A stretch of 64,000 bases of DNA from Aculops lycopersici (GCA_015350385.1 WNKI01000001.1:1960524-2024523), one strand, 5' to 3'; counted from the first letter of the stretch, positions 39,840-51,484 are shown. Notes: a model not told the origin generated them from the letters alone. Made by a program: numbers and translations.

Positions 39840-42065
39840 ATGGCTTCTATCTTTTCTTACCTGATCATCTTAGTCACTTGTTGTGCAAGTATTGCAAAGT
39901 GTGTTGAAGTTCATGAAACATCTACCTCAATTAACGAAGGAGTTAAAGAGTCTAAGTTAACTTCGGATATTTACCATGATAAGAAGCTAGATAGAATTTT
40001 CGAGAGTCTAGAGCAACTATCCAATAAATTTGATCTACTTAACCTTAGCGTCCAGAAACATTGTGGCTGCAAGCGGGTCAAGTCGTCGGCTCAGGTACCC
40101 TCTGTGGCTCTAGCTCTAACCTCAAATGGAAATAATGACACAAACCCTCGAGCTAAAACAAGTTTAGAGGACAACAAATCCAAAGATCTCTTCCACCTGA
40201 ACAAGTTGGCCCCAAATCTCAATTCAATTGCAACCGAGTGGTCGGAGGAGAGTCAAGATGAAGACCGCGAGGATACCGATTTCATCACTGCAGATAGCTG
40301 GTTCACAGGTATCAGCAACCAAAACCAGGCAGGTGGCACTCCATCGATTGGTTCAAAATCGCACAAGAGATTTATGTTAACATTGAGTCAGCAGTATGAG
40401 TCCATGTTTGGTGCTGCCCTCGACAACTTGAGCACAATGACCAGAGAGCAACTGGCCAGTTTTAGATTGACACTCAACAAGTTGATGTCTCGTTTCCTCG
40501 ATCAAACGTACCAATACAACTCAATATCAAATCAAATCTCTCTGGTTAAAGAGGAGTGCTCTTTGGCTGCTAGTTTACAGAACAACCTGGTAGATGGACT
40601 GGCTTCACTGATTGCCTCTAAATCTAAAGCTCAGCCAAGTGGGCAACCAGCGTCAGAAGAGGTGACAGCACCACAGCCTCCACCACAACAACAGCACCCA
40701 CCCAGCGCACTGAGATCGTCCGAAATTTCAATGATTGCTCGTCTGCTTTCAGGTGAACTTAGTGAGTTGGTGAAGAGCATGCTGACAGGTTCAAGTTTAA
40801 CAACTTCGAAGATGGTTAATAGAGAGAGTCAGTTAGATGGAGAGGGTGGTGTTCAGAGTTACATCGGACGGGAGATCAGGTTGCTAACGGGCAGATTGGA
40901 CGAGATCAGTTCAGTGGTCAAGCAGTCGGCTTTGTTTTTAACCAAATTAACTGAAATGAAATCGAAACAGCCAATGCAGGGTGATGGTTTTGAAGGCCCC
41001 TCAACTGTGGAGATAAACTTCAACAACAGAAATGAAACGGACGACCATGATTCAGCTCAAAGCAAACAGCCACAAACCTCAACCGGAACTCGCTGGTTCT
41101 CGGGGTCCAAGATTCCAGGTAGAAATAGAACCCTGGATTTGTCAAATCAAAACAACAGCAACAGCAACAAGCAGCAACCTACGATCAGGCAAAGCTGCCA
41201 ATCCAAGACTAATCTAGTGACGCCGGCCAGTTGTCGTCAGTTGCGATTGGCGGGCGCAAATTGCACGGGACAATATTATGTGTTTGTTAAGGGCTCAATT
41301 AGACACGTTTACTGCGACATGAACATGGACCCAGAGGACGACGGTGGCGGTTGGACAGTTATACTAAGGAGAATCGACAAGTCGTTTAACAATTATACAA
41401 AGTCAAGCTCATTATTGGAACAGATTAAAGCTTCGCAGGTAAACTTTCATTTAGATTGGGCCAACTATAAGCTAGGTTTTGGTCAGCTGAACGATTGGGC
41501 CGAGTTTTTCATCGGCTTGGATCTACTGCATCAGCTAACAAGTGTTGGTGAAACCTTGGCCTCTAACTCCGTGGGCATCAACCAAACTGAGATGCAAATC
41601 GACTTGACATTTGCAAATTCAAGCTCAAAATTAGATTCGGATCTCGAACAATTGCATCTAAAATTTGATCATTTTAAGGTGCACGACGAGCAATCGCTCT
41701 TCAGGCTAGAAGTTGGCCAGTGCAATGCAACATTGGGCGAAACCAACTCCAATGGTGCGAGTGATCTATGCAGTCCCCTGAGCTCGCTTAATGGTTCGAG
41801 ATTTGAAACCTACGACAGGCAAAGTTGTAACGCGACCAATCGGGGTCCTGAAACTACAGGTGGTTGGTGGAGTATGGATTCGAATTGCGGCGACACCAGA
41901 GAGTCAATATTTAGTTTAACGCAAGCAATAGGTAGACTGCCCAGTGGCCAGGTGGAACATTTATACTGGCCAGCGCCGGAGGCAAAAGGTAAGGCTGTGA
42001 AAAAGCTGGTCGTCAAGATTCGGCGCAAACGAGCGCCAGGCTCCAGTTTGTGGCTTTCAGTTTAA
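39840..42065 (+). CDS. Secreted fibrinogen C-terminal domain (FReD) protein
   Basis: The product is 741 residues with a signal peptide (ASIFSYLIILVTCCASIAKC). The middle has helical, possibly coiled-coil stretches (RIFESLEQLSNKFDLLNLSV; LASFRLTLNKLMSRFL) and Pro/Gln-rich linkers. The C-terminal fibrinogen-like domain (about 460-741) shows SCRQLRLAGANCTGQYYVF, HVYCDMN, GGGWTVILRRIDKSFN, WANYKLGFGQLNDWAEFFIG, RLEVGQCNAT, TTGGWWSMDSNCG and a closing KAVKKLVVKIRRK. Such lectin-like proteins bind acetylated or other glycans in arthropod immunity and development. The calcium loop, normally FSTFDRDND-like, reads FETYDRQSC, so the acidic ligands are reduced. The domain carries a roughly 30-residue insert before MQIDLTFANSS. 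An AATAAA lies at 42136-42141. Confidence 0.88.
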   Translation: MASIFSYLIILVTCCASIAKCVEVHETSTSINEGVKESKLTSDIYHDKKLDRIFESLEQLSNKFDLLNLSVQKHCGCKRVKSSAQVPSVALALTSNGNNDTNPRAKTSLEDNKSKDLFHLNKLAPNLNSIATEWSEESQDEDREDTDFITADSWFTGISNQNQAGGTPSIGSKSHKRFMLTLSQQYESMFGAALDNLSTMTREQLASFRLTLNKLMSRFLDQTYQYNSISNQISLVKEECSLAASLQNNLVDGLASLIASKSKAQPSGQPASEEVTAPQPPPQQQHPPSALRSSEISMIARLLSGELSELVKSMLTGSSLTTSKMVNRESQLDGEGGVQSYIGREIRLLTGRLDEISSVVKQSALFLTKLTEMKSKQPMQGDGFEGPSTVEINFNNRNETDDHDSAQSKQPQTSTGTRWFSGSKIPGRNRTLDLSNQNNSNSNKQQPTIRQSCQSKTNLVTPASCRQLRLAGANCTGQYYVFVKGSIRHVYCDMNMDPEDDGGGWTVILRRIDKSFNNYTKSSSLLEQIKASQVNFHLDWANYKLGFGQLNDWAEFFIGLDLLHQLTSVGETLASNSVGINQTEMQIDLTFANSSSKLDSDLEQLHLKFDHFKVHDEQSLFRLEVGQCNATLGETNSNGASDLCSPLSSLNGSRFETYDRQSCNATNRGPETTGGWWSMDSNCGDTRESIFSLTQAIGRLPSGQVEHLYWPAPEAKGKAVKKLVVKIRRKRAPGSSLWLSV

Positions 42066-43346
42066 GATCGTGCACAAAGAGTAAAGAGACGAAAGATTAA
42101 CTGACTGTTTTGAGTTTAGAAAGGTTGAAGAAACTAATAAATGCAAACCCTGCCAACACTGGACGATTTGCACTGAACTCTCGATATTGGATATAATTAG
42201 CGCTAGCTCTTAGCGCAAAACCGTAATTCTCACACGAGATACTCGAGTTGATGGTTGCAACTTTTATCGCTGGAAAGGATACGAGCAGCAAAAGTGGGAA
42301 CAAAATTACTGATACTAAACAAGGGAGCGAGAGATAGGAAAAGTGTGAGGTGTGCGAAGTTGGCCATTTGGCCTCGGTGGCCAAAGAGACGGAGAGGGGA
42401 AGGAAGGAGAATGAGACGGAAAATTGGCGGCTTCGGGTCGCCAATTTGTCGGTGGACAAAAGTCGCGGTTTTATCTCGTTTCCATGACGATTTGAGTGCT
42501 TTCTCTATCGCACTCTCCCTTCCGCTCGGCCAAGTTGCTCGTTTGTCTCCCAATCTTACCTCTACAGTGCGGCGGTTACCTTTTAGTTGTAGGCAACCTC
42601 ATCGGCGACAACCACAAAAGAAAAACCAAACTGGGCGCCCGTCCCGCACGAACGTAGCGTTACGCAACCTGGCTGCTCGCTCGCGCGCTCGCTCACTCGC
42701 CTGCTTGTTGTCGCACTCGCGACTTCCGGCCAGGTGAGCCGAGCGGCGCAATTAAAGCAAAAAGAGCAATTGCAAGTTACGCCCACACCGGCGGCGCTCG
42801 TGGCGCGCCACAAGTCGCCCACGTCACGTGGAGGCCAATCGGCGCGCGCAACTTTTCCACCTGGGAAGGTCGCCGCTGCCGCCTTTTGCATTGATGCAAG
42901 CAGTGGCTTTGTTGTTGGTGCCGGTGCTGCTGCTCTTGCTTCACCATCCTTTAAAGCTACTTGACTGATGCAATGCAAATCAGATCGTACAAATCGCGTG
43001 CGCTTCGCTCCATTCTTGTGGCCGTCAGGAGACGCGTCATGACCGCAATCATCGAAGCAAAACTAATAGTCTATCGGCCGTCGTGATTTCCGGCACTTCG
43101 GGGATGAGGAAAACGGGCAACACCGGATCAGATTAAACTCAAATCGAATAGCCGACGCCCATTGCTTCTCCCACTTCAAGGGATGCCAGTCGCGCCCATT
43201 AGCTACATTTCAAACCAGCTCCATTATTACTTTGATCCAGGCGGAAAATTGAAACCTGTTCCCTCGACTCACCGCCAACTACCAGGGCTCTTTGTGGGCT
43301 CGCATTGTACACGAGGCAGCTGCTCGCGTCAATTAGCACTTGCGAG

Positions 43347-43360
43347 CCAGTTCGAACTGG
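43347..43360. repeat. 14-bp perfect palindrome
   Basis: CCAGTTCGAACTGG, seen directly in GC-rich gene-free sequence. Confidence 0.6.
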
Positions 43361-44048
43361 AGCAACAAGTGGCCTCGGAAGTGAGCGCGTGCAAACGAGT
43401 GAACGCCCCTAAGAAGCGAGCCGAATCGAACATAGCTGCTATCCATATTTGAGGCGCAAACTAGTGGCACGTCGGCTTGCAAATCGGACGTCAAACTAGC
43501 GAAGGACCGAAGCGACCGACCGACCGGCTGGTTGGCATCTGACTTTAGATCACGCGAACCCCTCGCTTCTGCCGAATTTTACCTAGGCGCCGCCCGAAAA
43601 TGAGCCGCCAACTCTCGCATTTTTCCCACTCGTTTGCCAACTGACTAACTGGCAGGCCGGATTGTCGCTATGTACCGCTCACACACACACACATATATAT
43701 AGACACTCGTACACTCGAATGCGCGTGTAGGGGCGCCGGGCAAAATGTTGCCATGATTGCCGAGCCTGAATGACTGGCTATTGTTGTGGTTGCTGCATTT
43801 GCTCTGGTTGTTGTTGTTGTTGTTGTTATTGTTGCCAGCGCTGCTCTGCCCTTTCACCAGGAAAAGCAAAGGGCAACTATGGCAACCAAACCAAATGAAC
43901 GTTTGTGTTCGCGCCTCACACAACAGAAACCGCGACCACGACGACCACGACGATTTACCCTCCACTATGTCAGTTGACGGAGATTCGGCTGGTTGCGTCA
44001 CAATGACGCTGCCGCTAACTACCTGGTGGTCTTTCGATGTTCGGGGGT

Positions 44049-44056
44049 ATAAAAGG
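44049..44056 (+). promoter_or_regulatory. Candidate TATA box in the convergent gap
   Basis: GGGGGTATAAAAGGCG is a strong TATA context on the plus strand. An arthropod-like initiator TCATTT lies at 44085-44090, and only very short frames follow. It may drive a non-coding RNA, or a gene whose exons I cannot see. Confidence 0.45.
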
Positions 44057-44394
44057 CGAGTGCTGTCCACAAATTGGCTCCAATCATTTGGTCAGAGTCG
44101 TGGGCGAGAATTTGAGTTGAGAGCTGTGAATGAGAGAATTGATTGGCAATGAAGCGAGCCGATAAATGCAGGTAAAGGTTTGTTAATGATTCTGGTAACC
44201 GCAAGAACTTTATATAATTCATCATTCCAAGATCCAAGATGACAAATCAAGCTCATGCTGCAAAACACTAGCATTAAGTTGAAGCAGGGAATGCAAATTC
44301 AAAGGAAACTACCAACACTTGAACCGTTTGAGACCCTTTCTCCTGTTGTACCCACTGTAAGGGAGTCTCGACTTGAGGGCCACTTGAGGGAAGA

Positions 44395-44421
44395 GAGTTG
44401 ACTCGAGCACTCGAGCAACTC
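44395..44421. repeat. 12-bp inverted repeat with one bulged base
   Basis: GAGTTG-A-CTCGAG and CTCGAGCAACTC flank CA. The arms match except for the bulged A. Confidence 0.65.
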
Positions 44422-44935
44422 ATTTTTATCTTCAGTCGTGTCATCAGTGGAGGCTCCGAGTCAAAAGTTAGTGGACAACAGGATAAAGAGCAGCGAGTGG
44501 TTCTATAATCAACAATCAATATGTTCCGTTCACTTATCTGTTTACCAGTAGCCATATTAAAATTAATAGAAGCGCGTGATTCAAGAAAACCGGTCATCTA
44601 TTTAAAGTGACAGAAAGAGAACATCTTCTAAATTGCATCAACATTTATAACCATGTCGCATTTTAACAGTTTTTATTCATGTTTGGCTTGAGCATTTGGC
44701 TAGACTCTTTATCATCAATTTATTTGGTGCAATAGAACAATCATCAGGTGTCACGAAAACAAGTGGCGTCTCTCTAGATGATTGCTGTATTGTATTTCTT
44801 CCTTGTCTATTATATCATCATGTTGTCGGTTGATTTACATGTGGCATAAAAAAGCGAGATCATCATCACTAACTTGTCCAATGTGTTTTGTCAGATTGAT
44901 TCGGTTTTGTTTCTAATCTGCGAAACAAAACATCA

Positions 44936-47900
44936 TCACCACCAGTTCAGTTGGGTTACCTGAGTGGTTTGCGAGGCTGCAGCCAGGTAGGTGCTTTGCA
45001 CATCGGAATCCGGCGACAGTATTCTCCGATTCTCATCGTCGTCGTCGTCATCTTGGTTCAGGTAAATGGTTTGCTGGTTCAGATTGTTGGCGCTAAGTTG
45101 GTTTAAATATTGTTCCTGCTGCTCGCTTGCCTCACAATCACTTGCGCTACCTACACTCAGTCGGTGGTCTTGGTGGTTTTGTATCGAGTGTTGCGATCGT
45201 TGCTGTTGTTGCTGCTGTTTCTCTTGGTGGAATTGAGTATGTTGATTAACATTGCCACTGTTGTTATCATTATTGCTACCCGTCATCATGTGAGTTGGTC
45301 TACCTGTCGACGAGTGGCGCTGTTGCTCGTAGAAACAAGGTAAACTGGTGCCCAAAACCTCGTCCATTTGCAAGCACCAATACAATCGGTTGGCGATCTC
45401 CTCAAATTGCGGTCTCTCCTCGGGATTTATGGCCCAACAAGAGCACATAATGGAGTAGATCGGATGCGGAGTATTCTCGTGTGGCGGCGGAAGTGGTGGA
45501 CCCAAATCGGAATCAATGATGCTGATGCTATTGTTTCGATTTCGCTTTTGATTCTGGCTCTGGTTTTGACTAATAAATCCCAGTGGTAAGGTGTTTGTTG
45601 AACTCGAGGCTTGCGTTTTCTGATTGTTACTATCTCTCTCGGTTATTATCGAATCCTCAGGTGGCAGTGGCGTTATATTGGCGCTGGTTGCAATGTTCTC
45701 ACTTGAAATCGTCAACAAAAGTTCCATCTCTTTGCCACTGTCGACTTGATAAGATTGTGGTTGTGGTTGCTGTAGCTGATATTGTAGCGAGTCTCTAGGT
45801 CTAGCGCATCTCCGGGATTTCAAATACTCAATCACCTTCTGGTTGTCTAATAGATGTTGGTACGGTAGCTGGCCCATGGAGAAAACTTCCCACAAGAACA
45901 CACCAAACGACCAAACGTCCGATTTGGTGGTTGCAACGCCATCTAGGCACTCGGGCGGCATCCAGCGGACTAATGGGATATTTTTCAATATAAGTATTGT
46001 GTTTTGAACATTGATGTCAGGGGGATTATTTAAACGCAAAGGTTAGTCTCAAGGTTACACTGCATTCGAGGCGAATGCTTCGAATGTATCAACTCACCTG
46101 GCAACTCTTTGCCTCCAAATCGGTAGTAATTGTTTGAGTAGACATCGCGTGTCATTCCAAAATCGGCCAACTTTGCCACGATTCCCGATTCTCGGTAGCC
46201 GTTCAGGTAAACTTGCTCCAAATCAACCTTGTGATTTGCTTCCACATCTAAAGCCGATGGTGGCGAGCTAACAAAGTTTCTCCTCGCGTTGTTTGTGTGG
46301 CTCAGATTGGTTGTTGAGTTTTCGTGATCTAATAGAAATGGACTAGACGAGGGGCCATTTGGCGAGCCGGCAACAAGTGGCGAGGACCAAGTAGATTTTG
46401 TATCCCTCGTCAATAGGACATTTCGTGCCGCTAAATCTCGATGGATGAACTGTTGGCGTTGCAAATAATCGCAGGCTTTCGCAATATCCAGGGCAAAAAC
46501 CAACAAGTCTCCCATGTTCAATCGTGCCCTTGCATTTGGATCAGGTAGACTATAGATGCTATTTGAGATTTGAACTAAATTTGAGCTTTGGTTGCTGCCG
46601 CCACCTGTTGAGATTTTGTCCCTATTTTTAAGTAAAAATTGCTTCAAGTTTCCGCCCTCAAGCAATTCCATCACAATATACAAGGGGCGCCGCTCGAAAC
46701 AAACGCCAATAAACTCGACAATGTTTCTATGGCTCACCTGTGACATATTTATCGCTTCCCTAATAAAATCCTCTTGACTCATTCTATCGTCGGTGAGTGT
46801 TTTAATGGCCACTTTAATAGACTGGCTCTCTAGATGGTCAAGCTCATGAGAGTCCTGGTGGCGACCGCTCTTCTGTTGCAATTGCTTATCGTTCAAAAGG
46901 GTTAAACTTCCGCTATCGTCGGTGGAATAGTAGCAAGCAAGACATCCTCTATGGACCTCGCCAAAGGCGCCGCGACCTAGCGACGGCTGCGTGAAAGTCA
47001 ATCGTTCGCGATCAATTTGGTAGGGTTCTAATGAGGCGCAATTGGCCATTGCAAGCGACGAGAGTCCATTAATCATCTTGCCATTATTGTTACTAATCAT
47101 ACTGTTACCTGTAAAAGTGTGCAAGGAATTCAATTCACCTGCACAGTTTAAGCCTCCACCATTTGGCCTGTAGTTTATGTTTCCTTCTAGTTCATAGTTT
47201 TCCGGCTCACTACCCAACCGACGCAACATCAACTCCTCGTTCACTTCCTTCAGTTTTATTTGCTCTTCATTCGAGTATTTGCGATTGTTGCCTTTCCTTT
47301 GATTATTATTTTGTGCACTAGCACCGGTATCATTAGTCAAAGAGGAAACATAAACTCTATGCCTCCTTTTGACCCTCAATCTTCCATGTGGTCCAAAGAG
47401 TTGGGTGGAATTTTGGGAGCTTCCACTTGAGAATTGACTGCGTTGCTTTCGGTTGTTGGTGTTGCTCGTTAAAATGGGACAATAATTGTAGCAGCACCAA
47501 CAGAAAAACATGGAATTCCAGCCACTTGTTGAGCTGTTGCCCCCGTGGCCAGGCGGCGAGTTTTTGTTTTGGTGGTAGAGGCAAAGCAAATATTGAGTTG
47601 AAGCAACTAATATCACCAATATCACAACGATAAACCAGAATAAAAGTCCCTTGTAAGTTTCGTAGAGGTGAACGAGATACGATTGTCTACTTTCGATTAA
47701 TTGTCTTGCATTTCCACTAATTTGTTGAGGAAACCTGGAACTTGAGCCACCTGTTGTTCCTGCCAGCGATGAGTTGATAGTGAATCCAAGAGACTTGCTA
47801 TAATCGAGCGGATTCTCGCCCGTTAACTTGTAAACTCTTTCCAATTCTTCGGGCTCAACCTCGAGTCCAAAACACTGAGGACTGAGGGAGAAGTTGGCCA

Positions 47901-49026
47901 CTGCAATTCCCTTGAGAAAGTTGTAGGAAGTTGTGATATCGGATCTAAGTTGGATTGAGTTTAGAGCAGAAAATTCCAATCTATAGAGAGATTTCTCGCC
48001 AAAATCGGTGGGCAAATCCACGGTGTGAGTCGACCAAACAGCCTGCTCGCCTCGTTCACTTGCCAGCGCAAGACCCTTTCCATTTTCAATCAATTGCTTC
48101 AACTTTCTTTGCTGATGCTGTTGCTGGTCATTGCCCAAGGGCGAGAGTAACAGATTAGAGCCGCCACTTGTTGGCACTGTAATCAAATACAAGTCCAAGT
48201 GGGAGCTTAGTGTTTGATAGGAGCGAAAGGTAAATTTGCAACTTGCGTAATACTTGGAATCACTCATCGAGTGGTAGGCTGGAATTGGACGGAAGATTGG
48301 CGAGGTGAGACGCGCTTCGCGTAAGCCAGAGTAATCGTAACTTTGGAGCGGATCAAAATAGTTAAATTTGGCAACAAGCGCCTGGCGTCTCGAATCCAGC
48401 ACCCAGTAGGCCAACTGCTTCCGGCCGTCCGACAACTCGACACTGTTCATCCAACCATTGCAAATTGAGGCAAACATTTGGAGGGCTTTGGAGTTGCTTG
48501 TTGGTTGCGGTTGCTGAGGTTGCTGCTGTTGGTTTCTGCTTGATCTATTTGTAAGCGCTAATTGGGTGCCTCTATAAACTTGCATCGTATTATTTAGCGA
48601 CTGATTCAACTGGAGCTCGTAGGTATCCTGCAATCTAACAAGTTGCACTTGACTAGGGTCGCCATAAAGCAAACACTCGGCGCCCGGTGGTTTCTTTATT
48701 CTTCCAACAAAATCGTTGAATTTACTCTCCTTTAAACTCGAACTCAAACTCAAACTCTTGCTCCCGTCTTCCGGTTGACAGGAAACTTGATCATTTCTAT
48801 AGTGAAGAGCTAGTATTGGTACGATTATTAATAGCAGCTGGACGGCCGGAAGCTGGAGGTGCCAGCTACCTCTAGCTGGAGTCTTGGTGGCAATTGAAGC
48901 AGGTGAATGAATTTTGAGCTTGTCGTTGGTATTGATTATTGAGGAGGTATATAAATGGTCGCATCTTTTACTCTCGTTACCATCGTTGCTTCTGTTTCTG
49001 CAGTCACCTTGATGTAATGGCGTCAT
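44936..49026 (-). CDS. ALK/LTK-like receptor tyrosine kinase with MAM-type ectodomain, two exons
   Basis: Exons 49026-46098 and 45969-44936 (128-bp intron, CCAG|GTGAGT to CCATTAG|) give 1320 residues; the join restores GGKELP-VRWMPPE. A hydrophobic run at about 60-76 is a late signal sequence. The ectodomain contains a MAM-like domain (about 240-388: LTSPIFRPIP, CKFTFRSYQTL, LYRLEFSAL, GIAVANFSLSPQCFG). The membrane span is about 460-482. In the kinase: GRGAFGEV (684-691), VAIK Lys742, HRDLAARN (862-869), DFG 955-957, and RDVYSNNYYRFGG like ALK. About 77 residues are inserted between the catalytic loop and DFG, and more than 100 between helices F/G and the PHPIYSIMCSCW block. ALK's glycine-rich ectodomain region is absent. 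The C-tail is Gln/Asp-rich. A minus-strand AATAAA lies at 44724-44719. Confidence 0.87.
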
Positions 49027-50218
49027 CTTGTTTGACTAAAGCGCTACATTGATAACTTATCGGCTCGCTCGTCGGAACGGCCGACGACTTGTCAATGCAG
49101 CTCCTCGATTTGGGTGTTATTTTTTTGTCTCTTGCCTTGTAATTGTAATTTTTGCTGCTCTCCTCTTGAGATTTCCTCTCTCTGGCCGCGAGTCTCATCC
49201 TCTTGCTCGTTCATTGTCATTGTCATTCTCTGTCTTTCACAATACCAAGCGCTCCAGTTAACTAGCTTGCCAATTTGATCTAGCCAACTTCAAACTCTCA
49301 CACACAAGCGCACAAATAAAACATCAACGACAACAACGACCGCAGCGGCATAGCGCCAAACACTAGCCAGCTGACGTGAGACTGACTCTCTCGTTCTATG
49401 AATCTCTCGTCGACTGGCACTTGGGCAACTGATGTCAGTGTCGTTGTCGTTGTTGCTGCTGTCGTTTGTATTGGTGGCGGGAGCCGGAGCTGGAGAGTTT
49501 TCAGTTGGCAGCGGCGGCGGCGACGTCGAACCAAACAAACTCTAGATACAACAGCAGCAGCAACAACAACAACAACAACCTAAGCTTGAGCATCAACTTA
49601 AACTCCAACTCCAACTTCAACTTTGATGACAACTCACAGACTAACAGGCTAACAGTCGCAAACCGACATTGCAGTCTATTAAAGAGACCGCAGACTGCGA
49701 GAATAATGGCGAAATCTTAAAAGCGCATCGCACCAAACTAGAAACTCACTCTCTCGCTCGAAACTTGTGTTTTGTTTGTGTGTGTGTAAGTGTGTATTTA
49801 AAGCGCAATCGAGTGCGTGGCCACGACGCTAGCAGACGAGCAAGTGAGCGGCAACGACGGTACAGGCGCCTTTCGAAACTTGGCTAGCTAGTCGCTGCTC
49901 ACTTGCCGCGCAGACGCAAGCTCGCCGTCGTCCGCCCGAATCTCCAATCCAGTGCAGCTTTTGGGGCCCGTGAGGCCGGCGAGCTTGTGCGGCTTGTGCC
50001 GCTTGTGTCCATCGGCCAGCAGCAGCCAACTCTTGTTGTTGAATGAATCGTGATCAAAAGGCCAACTTTCTGTGTGCTTGTATCGTAATCGTCCGCTTGA
50101 ATTTGCGTAACTCGGTCGGATGAAACATTGAAAATCTACGCTCAGGATTGGAGTTTGCAAGTTGTGTTTGTAAATTAGAGATTGAAATTAGAGTTGAAGT
50201 TGAAGTTTGAGAGCAACG

Positions 50219-50242
50219 AGAGAGAGAGAGAGAGAGAGAGAG
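50219..50242. repeat. (AG)n microsatellite
   Basis: About twelve AG units in gene-free sequence upstream of the receptor kinase gene. Confidence 0.8.
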
Positions 50243-51258
50243 TCGCACAAACACGAGCGCTAATTTGGGAGCCTCTCGAGTGGCATCGCTAACGCCAAGC
50301 TAGCTAGTTAGTCGACTAGTAAGCTCGCCAGTCGACCTGGCTGCTCAATCTCTTTCATCATTCTAGCCCGTGGCAAATTCTCCGGCTTCCCCTCTTCTTT
50401 CTCCGCGCTCTACAACTCACTGTGTTCCTCTCGTCGCGCCCCAGAGTTGAGCAGAGGAGAGTTTTTCTCAAAGGTGACGCAAAGTGGCGAGACGTGAGCC
50501 ACGTAATCAGCCACTTGACTGGCTGGCTCTCCGAGAAGCTGGCTGACAGGCGGGCAGGTAAACCCTAGCCAAAGTTTTGCTGAATTCTGGCTGACGTCGA
50601 AGTGGCTAGCTCTTGGTGTTGAGAGACTTGGGATTTTTTGCCACTCGTTAGGTTTCCTGCCAAGTAACTCAACGATGGCGGCGGCGGCGACGCTGGCAGC
50701 GCTTACCAGTGCACGAATTTGCATTCATTGCACTCGAATGCAGGGGGAAAAGAAGGTTAACCTCTGAGAATAGGAGGCCAATTTCTTTCGTTCTCTCGTT
50801 TTTGTTCTCGCTGAAGAAAAGCGACAAAAACAGTAGAAGAGAGGGAGAGAAACAAACAAACAAGTTCCCACTTCCGGCCGGCAAGACCAAACCGTTAAGA
50901 CCGATCGTTGTGCTCACAATGAAGGTTATTATCATTATTCCCGCTACTATTACGGTTTGCGGGTGATTATTTCTCTATTATATTAACGTCGAGATTTTTC
51001 GGTCTCTTCCATGCAGTTTATCAGTCTGGTAGCGCTAATGTTCGCGTAGTCGCTAATGTTGCTCAGCTCGCCGGTTGGCTAGACTCTTTCTTTTTTGCCC
51101 CTTTTTAGTCTGATTCCCTGAGGGAGGGCTCTTCTCTTCTCTGAACCAAACAACTTCTTCTTCTCGGTTTGCTCGACATGTCGGCGACAATCAAGTTGCA
51201 TTGCGAGTTTTTTCCCTTCAAGCGTCTCAATCGCTTGCAACTCGAACTGAATGCGTGT

Positions 51259-51293
51259 CTTCATTTGGCTTCCAGTTGGCCGGCCAAATGAAG
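51259..51293. repeat. Perfect 11-bp inverted repeat, 13-base loop
   Basis: The arms CTTCATTTGGC and GCCAAATGAAG, seen directly. The loop itself carries part of a TTGGCCGGCCAA palindrome. Confidence 0.75.
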
Positions 51294-51455
51294 TTGTGTT
51301 TGTGAGCCGAATAAAAAGAGAGGATTGTTAGCAGGAGGAAAACGGATGACGGCACACAAACACTCGAGTGGATGACTGATTTTGTTTTCCTCGGTTGGCG
51401 CGCGTTGAAAAATGGCCACCGACTCGAGTGGTAGTCAACTGGAGGGAAATCTTCT

Positions 51456-51484
51456 GAGGCGAAGTGAGAGACTCGCTTCGCCTC
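51456..51484. repeat. Perfect 9-bp inverted repeat, 11-base loop
   Basis: The arms GAGGCGAAG and CTTCGCCTC flank TGAGAGACTCG. Confidence 0.65.

Larger units (their letters stand above)
42066..44935. other. 2.9 kb convergent gap with promoter-like sequence
   Basis: Both flanking genes end here, yet the stretch is long and GC-rich at 42.5-43.7 kb. It contains E-box and palindromic strings (GTGGCGCGCCAC at 42800-42811; CCACGT-C-ACGTGG at 42819-42831; CCAGTT-CGAACTGG at 43347-43360), a CA/TA repeat at 43680-43701 and a TATAAAAG at 44049-44056. Open frames at 42255-42737 and 43757-44152 are compositionally biased and have no homology that I recognise. Confidence 0.5.

Noticed and set aside
42255..42737. 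160-codon open frame in the convergent gap
   Set aside because: GC-rich composition keeps several overlapping frames open on both strands; no domain or signal recognised.
44049..44180. First coding exon after the TATA box (short frame ending at a CAG|GTAAAG donor near 44169)
   Set aside because: The frame would be about eight codons, is preceded by another ATG with a stop, and no phase-matching acceptor with a protein-like frame follows.
44274..44597. 107-codon minus-strand open frame
   Set aside because: No recognisable domain; overlaps the bulged inverted repeat and weak promoter-like sequence.
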